From the NCBI GenBank assembly GCA_021795215.1, contig JAJYPS010000005.1, positions 1 to 46,448 of the forward strand: a stretch of 46,448 bases of DNA. Direction: 5' to 3'. The translations under genes were made by a program, and so were the position numbers. A model generated the notes under the pieces. It was not told the origin of the DNA. It did no database searches and worked only from the letters and a program-made list of their open reading frames with translations. The stretch is from Actinomycetes bacterium (GTDB lineage Bacteria > Actinomycetota > Acidimicrobiia > Acidimicrobiales > JAKAOS01). Positions 8,022-15,905 of the stretch are shown here, in pieces; within the stretch, counting starts at the first letter, position 1; every line of letters begins with the position of its first letter.

Positions 8022-9053
8022 GTGGGCGAGCGTACGTACATGTCCATAGGCGACGTGCTGGCACTGTTGAAGGCGGAGTTCCCCGACGTGACCATCTCGA
8101 AGATCCGCTTCCTCGAGAGCCAAGGTCTCATCTCGCCGGAGCGGACGCCGTCGGGGTATCGCAAGTTCTACGAAGCGGATGTAGCACGCCTGCGGTGGAT
8201 CCTGGAGCAGCAGAGGGAGCATTTCCTACCGCTGAAGGTCATCAAGGACCGCCTCGGCGAAGGTACGGTTCCCTACGACGCCCCCGGTTCTGCTTCCGGC
8301 CTGGGCGAAGCGACGGCGCCCGGCGGGGAGGAGGAACCGGTGCTGCCGCCCGGCCACGAAGGGGGAGGCGCGGACCCGCTCTCCAGCAGCCCCGGCTCAG
8401 CCAGCAAGCCCAGCATCGCCGCCGAGCCCTACGGCAATGACGCCGATGCTGACGCCTATGCCGGAGCCGGAGCCGGAGCGGAGATCCGCTCCGCGGCCGC
8501 TTCCGTCGGCAACGTTGCCGCCGAAGAGAACGAGCATCGTCGCGAAGGGGGTTCCGGGAGCCTTGTGGCCGTCCTCGAGACGGCGGAGACCGAAGGCGCC
8601 CCCGCCGTGGCGGTTGCGGCGGGGAGGGAGTCTTCCGCCGGACCGGCGGTGGCCGAGGAGGGCACTGCGGCCAGCCGGGTGTTCACCAGGAGGGAGCTGG
8701 CGAACGCCAGCGGTTTGTCCGACCGGGAAGTGGACTCCCTGGAGCAGTACGGGCTGATCCGGAGCCACGATCGCGAGGGAAGCCGGTACTACGACTACAA
8801 GGCGAAGGTGGTAGCCGACATTGCGGCCCGTTTCGCCGCCTACGGCCTCGAGGCCAGGCACCTGCGCACCTACCGGAGCAGTGTGGACAGAGAGGTGAAC
8901 CTGTTCGGTCAAGCGGTCAGCTCCCAGTTGCGCCTGCGGAACCCCGAGGCGGCGGCTGCAGCAGCGGTTGCCCTCGACGACCTTTGTGCCCTTGCCGCCG
9001 AGCTGCGTTCTGCGTTGCTCAAGTGGGAGCTGGCGGAGCTCAAAGGCAGCTGA
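8022..9053 (+). CDS. ftsR: FtsR-like MerR-family regulator
   Basis: A 343-aa homolog of the actinobacterial FtsR/Rv1828 regulator, which activates ftsZ in Corynebacterium. Residues ~6-75 are the MerR helix-turn-helix ([20 protein letters not shown], then [16 protein letters not shown]). Residues ~85-215 are a long low-complexity linker rich in A, G, E and P, with [15 protein letters not shown]-type repeats. Residues ~220-340 form a second MerR-like region ([17 protein letters not shown], ending in a helical dimerisation segment). The protein is about 100 aa longer than Rv1828, apparently because of the linker. The GTG start lies 4 nt after the garA stop with GGAAGGG upstream, so the two are probably cotranscribed. 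Confidence 0.85.
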   Translation: MGERTYMSIGDVLALLKAEFPDVTISKIRFLESQGLISPERTPSGYRKFYEADVARLRWILEQQREHFLPLKVIKDRLGEGTVPYDAPGSASGLGEATAPGGEEEPVLPPGHEGGGADPLSSSPGSASKPSIAAEPYGNDADADAYAGAGAGAEIRSAAASVGNVAAEENEHRREGGSGSLVAVLETAETEGAPAVAVAAGRESSAGPAVAEEGTAASRVFTRRELANASGLSDREVDSLEQYGLIRSHDREGSRYYDYKAKVVADIAARFAAYGLEARHLRTYRSSVDREVNLFGQAVSSQLRLRNPEAAAAAAVALDDLCALAAELRSALLKWELAELKGS

Positions 9054-9197
9054 GACGCATCTGGAACGTACTTGCCCAGGCGTCGGCGCTCGACTGGGAG
9101 CCGTTACCGCGGCCGCTCGCGGGCGTATACGCCTCGCGGCGTCCCGAGTCACCTGAACGGTGTGGCCACCCCGCTGGATGGGGATAGGTTTTGTGTT

Positions 9198-9725
9198 GTG
9201 GCCGGCGGCAAGTTCTCGAGAGTGGTAGAGGTCGAGCTGATCGCCGTCCGGGTCGACGTGCGGTCCAACACACCGGTCGTGCTGCTGCAGGAGCCCTCCA
9301 GGTCACGCAGGACGCTGCCGATCTTCATCGGCGCTCCCGAGGCGACAGCGATCGCCTATGCCATCCAGGGCATCGAGACGCCCCGTCCGCTCACGCACGA
9401 CCTGATGCGGGACCTGGTCGGTGCTCTGGGTGCAAAGGTGGACAGGATGGTGGTCACCGAAGTCGTCGACGACACCTACTACTCCGAGCTTCAGCTGCTC
9501 GTCGATGGCCGCGAGATAAGGATTTCCAGCAGGCCCTCGGACGCCATAGCGCTCGCTGCGCGCACCGGGGCCCGGATCTTCGTGACGGAGGAGCTCCTGG
9601 ACGCAGCCGGAGTGGTGCTCGACAACGACGAGCCGGACGAGGACGAGTCGAACCCCGAGGAACTGGTGGACGAGTTCCAGCGATTCCTGGACCAGGTGCG
9701 GCCCGAAGACTTCGGGTCGTCGTAG
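9198..9725 (+). CDS. Bifunctional nuclease family (DUF151) protein
   Basis: About 175 aa, matching the Rv1829-type DUF151 family along its length: VVLLQEPSRSRRTLPIFIG, ATAIAYAIQGIETPRPLTHD, then ISSRPSDAIALAARTGARIF. The C-terminus is acidic and ends FLDQVRPEDFG. The family was described as having DNase and RNase activity in plants; its role in actinobacteria is unsettled. GTG 9198 was chosen because it begins just before the first conserved strand and follows GGGATAGG. A longer frame upstream has no family similarity. It is the fourth gene of the conserved gcvH-garA-ftsR block. Confidence 0.82.
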   Translation: MAGGKFSRVVEVELIAVRVDVRSNTPVVLLQEPSRSRRTLPIFIGAPEATAIAYAIQGIETPRPLTHDLMRDLVGALGAKVDRMVVTEVVDDTYYSELQLLVDGREIRISSRPSDAIALAARTGARIFVTEELLDAAGVVLDNDEPDEDESNPEELVDEFQRFLDQVRPEDFGSS

Positions 9726-9740
9726 CGGGAGCCGCTCCGG

Positions 9741-9797
9741 CCCTCCCCTGATCGACCGGCCTTCCCCTGATCGGGCCGCGCTTCTCTTGATTGACAG
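9741..9797 (+). repeat. Three 19-nt degenerate tandem repeats
   Basis: Three head-to-tail units of exactly 19 nt occupy 9741-9759, 9760-9778 and 9779-9797. They share a core of the form CYTCYCYTGATYG. The third and most diverged unit contains the TTGACA that serves as the -35 box of the next gene. Confidence 0.6.
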
Positions 9798-9819
9798 AGG
9801 ATGCCCGTCACGGTATCCT
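9791..9819 (+). promoter_or_regulatory. Predicted housekeeping sigma promoter for the merR gene
   Basis: TTGACA at 9791-9796 is followed after 17 nt by TATCCT at 9814-9819, a near-ideal -35/-10 pair. The predicted leader to GTG 9885 is about 60 nt. The -10 box would lie inside the coding region if translation began at ATG 9801, which argues for the later GTG. The gene may therefore be expressed separately from the upstream block. Confidence 0.65.
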
Positions 9820-9884
9820 GCTTACAGGAGCGTAACTACGCCAGTGCAGAGGGTACCGGCAAGGTGCCAGTAAGCGGAGGTTCG

Positions 9885-10397
9885 GTGGGCGTCGAGAGCA
9901 GCGAACGGCAGGATCGAGGCTTTCGGGGCCCCCAGGTGTGCTCTATCGTCGGGATCACGTATCGGCAGTTGGACTACTGGGCCAGGACCGGTCTGCTGAC
10001 GCCTTCCCTCGCCGAAGCCAAGGGAAGTGGGACACAAAGGCGGTACTCGTACCGGGACCTGCTGGAGCTGAAGGTGATCAAGCAGCTTCTCGACAGTGGT
10101 GTGTCCCTTCAGACCGCTAGGCGAGCGATCAACTGCCTTCGTACTGACCTCCAGACGGAGACATCCTCCGCCAATCTCGTGCTAGCTGGGTCTCGCTCCG
10201 TGCTCGCCCAGACGGGGGAGGAAGTGGTGGATCTCCTCCGGGGTGGTCAGGGCGTCCTCAACGTAGTCCCTCTGGGCGGAGTGGTGCGGGACCTCGAAGC
10301 CGCGATCGCCGAACTGGATGACGCACGCCCCAAGGGCGGTCGTGAGCTTCCTCGGACTGAGGCAGCAGGCCCCACGCGGTCCCGCAGGCGCGCCTGA
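9885..10397 (+). CDS. MerR-family regulator (Rv1830/ResR-like)
   Basis: About 170 aa. The N-terminal MerR helix-turn-helix is clear (YRQLDYWARTGLLTPSLAEA, then RRYSYRDLLELKVIKQLLDS). A short effector or dimerisation helix follows (DLEAAIAELDDA), then a basic tail ending SRRRA. Position and length match Rv1830 (ResR/McdR), linked in mycobacteria to growth and division control. GTG 9885 has GGAGG at 9876-9880, close but acceptable. GTG 9864 and ATG 9801 are in-frame alternatives, the latter disfavoured by the promoter position. Confidence 0.82.
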   Translation: MGVESSERQDRGFRGPQVCSIVGITYRQLDYWARTGLLTPSLAEAKGSGTQRRYSYRDLLELKVIKQLLDSGVSLQTARRAINCLRTDLQTETSSANLVLAGSRSVLAQTGEEVVDLLRGGQGVLNVVPLGGVVRDLEAAIAELDDARPKGGRELPRTEAAGPTRSRRRA

Positions 10398-10768
10398 GCC
10401 CGAGCGGACGTCCCCACCGGGCGGCTTCGGTCGCCTGTTGGCATATGCACCGGCGGAGCGTTCCGTAAGGGCCAGGGCTTCTCGCCCTTCGCGGTCCAGT
10501 CGAAGATTTACGCCGCCTCCAGCGGGTGGTGGGCGATCCCTACCGGTCGCCGTCGTGTACCGCACCCTTCCGTGGTTCCCGCCCTTCTGGGGACCTTTCC
10601 GGGACCCCTGAGAGCACTCAGGGACCTCTGCGGGGCCCCTGGGACCTCTCTGGGACCCGTTCGGCGACGCGTCTGGATCGCTACACTTGACGCTGACGTT
10701 AACTGCGGCAACTTTGGCCCGTCAGTCGAAAAGAGCGCCACCCCCAGCGACGCTGCAAGGAGATGCCC
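10398..10768 (+). promoter_or_regulatory. Repeat-rich leader region of the MFS gene
   Basis: No gene is evident in these 371 bp. Between ~10590 and 10670 the motif GGGACC(T/C) recurs about six times. The region includes a perfect 7-bp hairpin, CCCTGAG (10606-10612) and CTCAGGG (10617-10623), with an AGCA loop. Further on, TTGACG at 10687-10692 and a GTTAAC nearby could be part of the exporter promoter. A MerR gene follows the exporter, so an operator may be here. Terminator, attenuator and operator roles are all possible. Confidence 0.4.
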
Positions 10769-12565
10769 ATGTCCGGCGAAGTCGAGCAACGCTTGCGCAC
10801 CGAGGAGGAGTCGCGACGCCCTGATCGCTACAAATGGGTGGCCTTGTCCAACACCACCCTCGGCATGCTGATCGGGACGATCAATTTGTCGATAATGCTG
10901 ATAGCGCTCCCGGACGTGTTCCGGGGCATCGGGCTCAATCCGCTGGTGCCGGCAAACAGCGGCTACCTGTTGTGGCTGATAATGAGCTTCATGGTGATGA
11001 CGGCCGTGTTTGTCGTCAGCTTGGGCAAGTTGGGCGACATGGTGGGACGTGTCAGGATCTACAATCTGGGCTTCGCCGTGTTCACCGCATTTTCCGTCCT
11101 GTTGTCCGTCACATGGATGCACGGAGCGGCGGGTGCGCTCTGGCTCATAGGCATGAGGCTCGGTCAGGGCGTGGGCGGAGCGATGCTGTTCGCGAACTCC
11201 TCTGCGATCCTCACCGACGCCTTTCCGGAGAACCAGCGCGGGATGGCACTGGGGATCAACCAGATCGCAGGCATCGCCGGCTCCTTCATAGGCCTCGTCC
11301 TCGGTGGTCTGCTAGGGCCGATCGACTGGCGATTGGTGTTCCTGGTCTCGGTTCCTATAGGAGTGTTCGGCGCCGTGTGGTCCTACATGAAGCTCCAGGA
11401 GCGGGGCGCCCGTGCGCCCGCCAGGATCGACTGGTACGGCAACGTGGCGTTCGCAGTCGGCCTGGTCGTGCTGCTCACCGGCATCACCTATGGGATCATG
11501 CCTTACGGTTCCCATCTGATGGGCTGGACCGATCCGTGGGTGATCGCAGCCTTGGCGGCGGGGATCTCGGTCCTGGGGGTGTTCGCCGCGATCGAGACGA
11601 AGGTGCCCGAACCGATGTTCCATTTGAACCTGTTCCGCATACGGGCGTTCAGCGCCGGCAATGTGGCGAACCTTCTGGCCGCCCTCGGACGGGGCGGGCT
11701 GATGTTCATGTTGATCATCTGGCTGCAGGGCATCTGGCTGCCGCTGCACGGCTACTCGTTCGCCAACACGCCGTTGTGGGCGGGTATCTACATGCTTCCC
11801 CTCACGGTCGGGTTCCTGGTTGCCGGGCCGATCTCCGGCTATCTCTCGGATCGCTTCGGGGCTCGCCCGTTCTCCACTGCCGGAATGGCCATAGCGACTC
11901 TGAGCTTCGTCGGGCTGGCTCTGCTGCCGATCGAGTTCCCCTACGCCTGGTTCGCCGTGGTGCTCTTCGCCAACGGCATCGGGATGGGCCTGTTCGCGTC
12001 GCCGAACCGCGCAGCGATCATGAACAGCCTACCCCCTTCCCAGAGGGGCTCGGGGGCAGGCATGGCGGCCACGTTCCAGAACTCGGCCATGGTGCTGTCC
12101 ATTGGGGTGTTCTTCTCGCTCATGATCGTCGGGATCTCGGGCGGCCTGCAGACCTCGCTCTACCACGGTCTGGTGGCACAGCGGATTCCCGCCGGAGTGG
12201 CGAACAAGGTGTCGCACCTTCCTCCGACGGCGACGCTGTTCGCTTCCCTGCTCGGGTACAACCCGATGCTCAAGCTGCTGGGGCCCGCATTGGCAACCGT
12301 GCCTCACGCCAACGCCGCCTACGTGACCGGGCGGTCGTTCTTTCCCCACGCCATCGAGGGTCCGTTCTCCTCCGGCCTGAGAGACGCCCTCGGGTTCGCG
12401 GTCCTGGCCACGGCCGTCGCCGGCGTCGCATCGGCATTGCGGGGAGGAAAGTTCCACTACACCGAACCGGTTCCTTCCGAAGGTCCCCTGGGGCGGCCAG
12501 CGGCGGACGGCGAGCGCTTCCCCGTAGGTTCCGTCCCAGCAGGCTCGGCCGACAGGAGCGCCTGA
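10769..12565 (+). CDS. MFS exporter of the DHA2 (14-helix) drug:H+ type
   Basis: A membrane transporter of about 598 aa. The hydrophobic pattern gives about 14 helices, as in the EmrB/QacA-like DHA2 branch. The family motif between helices 2 and 3 is present (LGKLGDMVGRVRI), and a helix-5 region with a G-rich antiporter-type motif follows (GIAGSFIGLVLGGLLGP). Substrate unknown; multidrug or metabolite efflux is the usual role. ATG 10769 was chosen over ATG 10763 because AAGGAG at 10757-10762 gives 6 nt spacing to the former and none to the latter. The MerR-family gene follows after one base, so the pair probably forms a self-regulated efflux operon. Confidence 0.88.
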   Translation: MSGEVEQRLRTEEESRRPDRYKWVALSNTTLGMLIGTINLSIMLIALPDVFRGIGLNPLVPANSGYLLWLIMSFMVMTAVFVVSLGKLGDMVGRVRIYNLGFAVFTAFSVLLSVTWMHGAAGALWLIGMRLGQGVGGAMLFANSSAILTDAFPENQRGMALGINQIAGIAGSFIGLVLGGLLGPIDWRLVFLVSVPIGVFGAVWSYMKLQERGARAPARIDWYGNVAFAVGLVVLLTGITYGIMPYGSHLMGWTDPWVIAALAAGISVLGVFAAIETKVPEPMFHLNLFRIRAFSAGNVANLLAALGRGGLMFMLIIWLQGIWLPLHGYSFANTPLWAGIYMLPLTVGFLVAGPISGYLSDRFGARPFSTAGMAIATLSFVGLALLPIEFPYAWFAVVLFANGIGMGLFASPNRAAIMNSLPPSQRGSGAGMAATFQNSAMVLSIGVFFSLMIVGISGGLQTSLYHGLVAQRIPAGVANKVSHLPPTATLFASLLGYNPMLKLLGPALATVPHANAAYVTGRSFFPHAIEGPFSSGLRDALGFAVLATAVAGVASALRGGKFHYTEPVPSEGPLGRPAADGERFPVGSVPAGSADRSA

Positions 12566-12566
12566 G

Positions 12567-13130
12567 ATGGGCAACCGCGACGCCTTGGTGACCCACCGCC
12601 CGACCGGCCAGCCGGAGACGGCCCTGGACGCCACCCGGCGCGCCGCCGGTGCCGGTACGGGTGATGCGGAGAAGGCGGGGGAGAGGGACGACACGGACGA
12701 GACGGACGAAACGGTCAGCATCGGCCAGCTGGCCCGCTCCGCGGGAGTGTCGGAGCGGACACTGCGCTACTACGACGAGATGGGCCTGGTCGTGCCGCGC
12801 GAGCTGGCGGCCGGAGGATGCCGGCGCTACGCCTCGTCGCAGCTGGCCACCGTCCTGCGGATCAGGGAGCTGCAGCAGTTGATGGGCTTGAACCTGGACG
12901 ACATAGCGACAGTCGTGCGCGCCGAGGACCGGCTGGAGTCGCTCCGCAGCGAGTACCGGCGAGGTGGAGAAGACCCCCTGCGAAGGAGGGAGCTGGCCGC
13001 AGACGCCCTGGCGATCGTCGAAGATCTGCGGGACAGAGTGCAGCGGCGCCTGGAGCGGACCGTCGCATTCCGCGACGAGCTCGACAAGCGGGCCGCCCGC
13101 TACCGCGAGATAGCGCAGGACATCACCTGA
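12567..13130 (+). CDS. MerR-family transcriptional regulator
   Basis: About 187 aa. Residues 1-~48 are a disordered, Asp/Glu/Thr-rich leader (DDTDETDETV). The MerR helix-turn-helix follows: SIGQLARSAGVSERTLRYYD, then CRRYASSQLATVLRIRELQQ. A long C-terminal helix (AIVEDLRDRVQRRLERTV) is the dimerisation coil. There are no effector cysteines, so it is unlikely to be a metal sensor. It starts one base after the exporter stop, which suggests cotranscription and control of that exporter (inference). Confidence 0.85.
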   Translation: MGNRDALVTHRPTGQPETALDATRRAAGAGTGDAEKAGERDDTDETDETVSIGQLARSAGVSERTLRYYDEMGLVVPRELAAGGCRRYASSQLATVLRIRELQQLMGLNLDDIATVVRAEDRLESLRSEYRRGGEDPLRRRELAADALAIVEDLRDRVQRRLERTVAFRDELDKRAARYREIAQDIT

Positions 13131-13140
13131 ATCCTGCCGT

Positions 13141-13159
13141 AGCCTTCAGGATGAAGGCT
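13141..13159 (+). terminator. Hairpin after the merR gene
   Basis: AGCCTTC (13141-13147) and GAAGGCT (13153-13159) form a perfect 7-bp stem with an AGGAT loop, 10 nt after the merR stop. There is no T-run, so termination is plausible but not certain. Confidence 0.4.
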
Positions 13160-13179
13160 CGGTTCCCGATGTAGGAGGA

Positions 13180-13866
13180 ATGGAACCTTCGCTCGGGCGG
13201 GGGCCGGCCAGGCTCGGCTTGGCTCTCGCGGCCGCCGCCGCGCCGCTCCTCGCGGCCGCCACTGCGGGGGCGACCGCCGTGCCGGGCGGGTACGACACGG
13301 TCGCAGACGTCGCCTCGGTGCCGGTGACGGGCGGTCAGGCGACGGCGACGGTGGGCGGTGCGCGGGTGGTGGTCGACGTCCCATCTGGGGCGTTCCCGGG
13401 GCCGGTCCAGCTGGTTCTTACTTCGCCGGACCTGGCCGCGATCGGGGACGGGGGTCGGCCGGGGCTCCACGCAGCGGCAGGAGTCGGGGTCGTCGTCGAG
13501 TCGAGAGGCCAGCCGTTGACTGGTCCGTTCGCACGGCCGCTGTCCGTGCTGATAAGTCAGGTAAGTCAGGGCGGGCTGCCGGCTGGCGCCTCGGTGGTCT
13601 CGCTCGGGCCGACGCCCGTGGGAACGGCCGCCCAGGTTGCCGGCGGCGGCGAGCAGGTGACGGTGACGGGCCCGGCGGACCTGGCGGTGCTCGTTCCGGG
13701 CAGTCCGACCGTGGCCGGGGCGACCGCAGCCCAGACCGGCGTCCCCGTCGTCACCGAGTCGGTCGCCGGAGCAGCGTTGATCGCCGGAGGGTCGTCGATC
13801 CTGTGGCGGGCCAGGCGCCGCCGCCGATGGGCGGACGGCTTGGACGGCTGCGCCACCGGGCACTAG
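13180..13866 (+). CDS. Secreted, membrane-anchored protein of unknown function
   Basis: About 228 aa. It has an N-terminal signal peptide (RLGLALAAAAAPLLAAATAG, cleavage near ATA-VPG). A beta-rich, Gly/Val-rich ectodomain follows. Near the C-terminus a hydrophobic helix (AGAALIAGGSSILW) is followed by the basic stop-transfer sequence RARRRRRW. That gives a type I topology with the bulk outside. I do not recognise a family. The ATG at 13180 lies only 1-2 nt from GTAGGAGGA, which is unusually close, so the true start could be leaderless or misplaced. The gene next to it is also envelope-directed. Confidence 0.65.
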   Translation: MEPSLGRGPARLGLALAAAAAPLLAAATAGATAVPGGYDTVADVASVPVTGGQATATVGGARVVVDVPSGAFPGPVQLVLTSPDLAAIGDGGRPGLHAAAGVGVVVESRGQPLTGPFARPLSVLISQVSQGGLPAGASVVSLGPTPVGTAAQVAGGGEQVTVTGPADLAVLVPGSPTVAGATAAQTGVPVVTESVAGAALIAGGSSILWRARRRRRWADGLDGCATGH

Positions 13867-13878
13867 CCTCAACGCGCT

Positions 13879-14058
13879 ATGGGCACTCTCCTGGCCGTGT
13901 TGGCCCTTGTGGTGTTGATAGTTGCGATCATGGCCGGTCTGGTCGCCGGGCTGCTCCTGTTCGTCTACTTCGGTACGGGACGCGGTGGATCGGGACAGCG
14001 CAAGTCCTCCGGCGAGGAACTGTCCCGGGGGGACGCGGTTGCCGGGAGCCACACCTGA
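13879..14058 (+). CDS. 59-aa single-helix membrane protein
   Basis: A short open frame starting at ATG 13879, 12 nt after the preceding stop. It begins MGTLLAVLALVVLIVAIMAG, continues in a long hydrophobic helix (LVAGLLLFVYF) and ends in a hydrophilic Gly/Ser/Glu-rich tail (GQRKSSGEELSRGD). The pattern is that of a small inner-membrane protein. The TGA at 14056 lies close to the possible start of the lipoprotein gene, so the three genes may form one operon. Function unknown. Confidence 0.5.
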   Translation: MGTLLAVLALVVLIVAIMAGLVAGLLLFVYFGTGRGGSGQRKSSGEELSRGDAVAGSHT

Positions 14059-14072
14059 CAGGTCACCGCTGG

Positions 14073-14810
14073 TTGCGGCCGGTGCCGCATCGTCCGCTGC
14101 CGGCAGCGGTGGTGGCGGTTGCAGGAGTGCTTCTTTCCGCCTGCGGGGGTGGAGCTCCAGCGTCTCCGGGGAGCCACGATCGAGCGACCGCTCCCGGCAG
14201 CACGGCGGCCACACCGTCGAAGGTTCCCGCCGCCAAGCGGCCCCCGTCAGGGAAGCCGACGACGACCACCACTACCGATCCGGGACTGCTGCCCCAGACC
14301 ACAGTGCTGCCTTCCACGACCAGCCCCCAGTTCCACGCGGAGATGAACGCTTTGTGGGACGGCATCGTCACCGGCTCGGTCCCCACGGCGATGCGATCCT
14401 TCTTCCCCCGCTCCGCCTACCTGCAGGTGAAGGCGATCTCCAATCCCTCCGCCGACTACGCCAACCGGCTCGTCGCCCACTTCGCGCTGGACGTCGCCGC
14501 CGCGCACGCGCTGCTCGGGCCGCAGGCTGCCGGCGCCAAGCTGCTCCGTGTCACGACCGTCCCCGGCTACGCCACGTGGATCGTCCCCGGCTACTGCTAC
14601 AACCGCATCGGCTACTGGCACCTGCCCGGCTCCCGCATGGTCTACGAAGAGGGCGGCCAGGTGCGGTCGATCGGCATTATGTCGCTCATCTCCTGGCGAG
14701 GCGTGTGGTACGTGGTCCACCTGGGCGGCGTGTCGAGGACATCCGACACCGGCCTGGTCGACTCGCCGTCGATCGGTCCCGGGACGCCCGGTCCGCCGGG
14801 GGGCTGCTAG
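14073..14810 (+). CDS. Predicted lipoprotein of unknown function
   Basis: About 245 aa. The N-terminus carries a signal with lipobox LLSAC and then GGG, so the cysteine is predicted to be lipidated. A Thr/Pro-rich linker follows (GKPTTTTTTDPGLLP). The globular part from ~85 onward contains MNALWDGIVTGSVPTAMRSF, YATWIVPGYCYNRIGYWHLP and ISWRGVWYVVHLGG. The order resembles actinobacterial extracytoplasmic proteins of unknown function. TTG 14073 gives an arginine-containing n-region; GTG 14082 is equally possible. It probably sits in an operon with the two upstream envelope genes. Confidence 0.62.
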   Translation: MRPVPHRPLPAAVVAVAGVLLSACGGGAPASPGSHDRATAPGSTAATPSKVPAAKRPPSGKPTTTTTTDPGLLPQTTVLPSTTSPQFHAEMNALWDGIVTGSVPTAMRSFFPRSAYLQVKAISNPSADYANRLVAHFALDVAAAHALLGPQAAGAKLLRVTTVPGYATWIVPGYCYNRIGYWHLPGSRMVYEEGGQVRSIGIMSLISWRGVWYVVHLGGVSRTSDTGLVDSPSIGPGTPGPPGGC

Positions 14811-14887
14811 CGGGGAACGACCGCGCCGGTCGCCTCGGCCGCTGTGCCCAGCCTTCCGCGTTCATTAGGATGGTCGCGCCGCCCCGC

Positions 14888-14951
14888 TGCGGACCCGATC
14901 AGTGCCCACCCCAGCCATTGCGGACCGAGTCAGTTCTGCGGACCGAGTCAG
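14888..14951 (+). repeat. Three copies of a 15-nt direct repeat before the reductase gene
   Basis: TGCGGACCGAGTCAG occurs exactly at 14919-14933 and 14937-14951 (18-nt period). A diverged copy, TGCGGACCCGATCAG, lies at 14888-14902. The last copy ends within the ribosome-binding site (AGGA at 14950-14953) of the reductase. It may be an operator or translational control site (inference). Confidence 0.55.
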
Positions 14952-14960
14952 GAGCCGAGC

Positions 14961-15785
14961 ATGACCACTCCTCCCGCCCCCAGCTCAGCCGAGGATCGCG
15001 CACAGCGACTGGCTGCATCCCGGGCTGCCCGCCGAGCCGAGCCCAGGCCGCAGTGGCAGACCGCCGAGGTGCAGGAGGTGATCCAGGAGACTCCCGAGAC
15101 GGTCACGCTGCGCATTGCTCTGTCCGACGCGCCGGGCTTCCTGCCCGGCCAGTACTACAACGTCCGTTACCCGGTGGAGGGTAGGCCCCGTCCCATCCAG
15201 CGGGCCTATTCGATCGGATCGTCACCGCTTCCCGACGCGTCGGTGATCGACGTCACCGTCAAGGAGATGGACGGCGGCCTGGTCTCGCCGAAGCTGGTCC
15301 GTCATGTGGCAGCCGGGGACAAGATCGAAGTGAGAGGCCCGCACGGCAACTTCACCTGGACCGAGTCCGAAGGCGGCCCGGTGCTCCTGATTGCCGCCGG
15401 AAGTGGCGTGGTGCCGTTCATGTCGATGATCCGCTACGCAGTCGTCAAGGGCCTCTCGGTGCCGACCCGCCTGCTCTTCTCCTCCAAGTCGGCCGACTTC
15501 GTCATCTACGCAGAGGAGTTGGGCAGGCTGGAACGCCAACACGAATGGCTGGAGGTGGTCCACACCTTCACCCGCTCTCCGGGGCATCCCGGTGCCCGTT
15601 ACCACCGTCGTATAGATCTTCCGATGGTGGCCGACTCGGTAGCCGAGCTGACGGCCAGGGGCAGCGACGTGGTGGCGCTCATCGGCTATGCGTGCGGAGC
15701 GCCCGAGATGGTCGACCTGGCCGAGGCGGCACTGCTGGACTGCGGCCTGGACGCCGACAGGGTCCGCGTCGAGAAGTACGACTGA
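14961..15785 (+). CDS. Flavin-dependent NAD(P)H oxidoreductase (ferredoxin reductase family)
   Basis: A 274-aa protein of the ferredoxin-NADP reductase superfamily. The FAD-binding RAYSIGSS motif and the NAD(P)-binding motif IAAGSGVVPFMSMIR are present, as is the C-terminal YACGAPEMV loop. There is no [2Fe-2S] ferredoxin domain, so it must reduce a separate carrier. The N-terminus has a short basic leader (QRLAASRAARRAEP). ATG 14961 has CAGGAG upstream at good spacing. Its electron acceptor cannot be deduced; no oxygenase or molybdoenzyme gene is adjacent. Confidence 0.82.
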   Translation: MTTPPAPSSAEDRAQRLAASRAARRAEPRPQWQTAEVQEVIQETPETVTLRIALSDAPGFLPGQYYNVRYPVEGRPRPIQRAYSIGSSPLPDASVIDVTVKEMDGGLVSPKLVRHVAAGDKIEVRGPHGNFTWTESEGGPVLLIAAGSGVVPFMSMIRYAVVKGLSVPTRLLFSSKSADFVIYAEELGRLERQHEWLEVVHTFTRSPGHPGARYHRRIDLPMVADSVAELTARGSDVVALIGYACGAPEMVDLAEAALLDCGLDADRVRVEKYD

Positions 15786-15787
15786 TC

Positions 15788-15806
15788 CCGGGGCCCACCG
15801 CCCCGG
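15788..15806 (+). terminator. GC-rich hairpin at the end of the reductase gene
   Basis: CCGGGGC (15788-15794) pairs with GCCCCGG (15800-15806) over a CCACC loop, immediately after the TGA at 15783-15785. It has no T-run, which is common for high-GC actinobacterial terminators. Confidence 0.5.
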
Positions 15807-15898
15807 CAGGTCGGACCTGGCGCTCCGGGGGTCGGGCCCACCGCCCCGGCAGGTCGGACCTGGCGCTCCGGGGGGTCGGACCTGGCGCCCCCCGGTCG
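15791..15898 (+). repeat. 43-bp tandem repeat, about 2.5 copies
   Basis: A 43-bp unit beginning GGGCCCACCG starts at 15791 and again at 15834, the two copies being nearly identical. A partial third unit (GTCGGACCTGGCGC) follows at ~15875-15898. The block fills the gap between the convergent ends of the reductase and cupin genes and can form several GC hairpins. Confidence 0.7.
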
Positions 15899-15905
15899 GA
15901 GCTGG

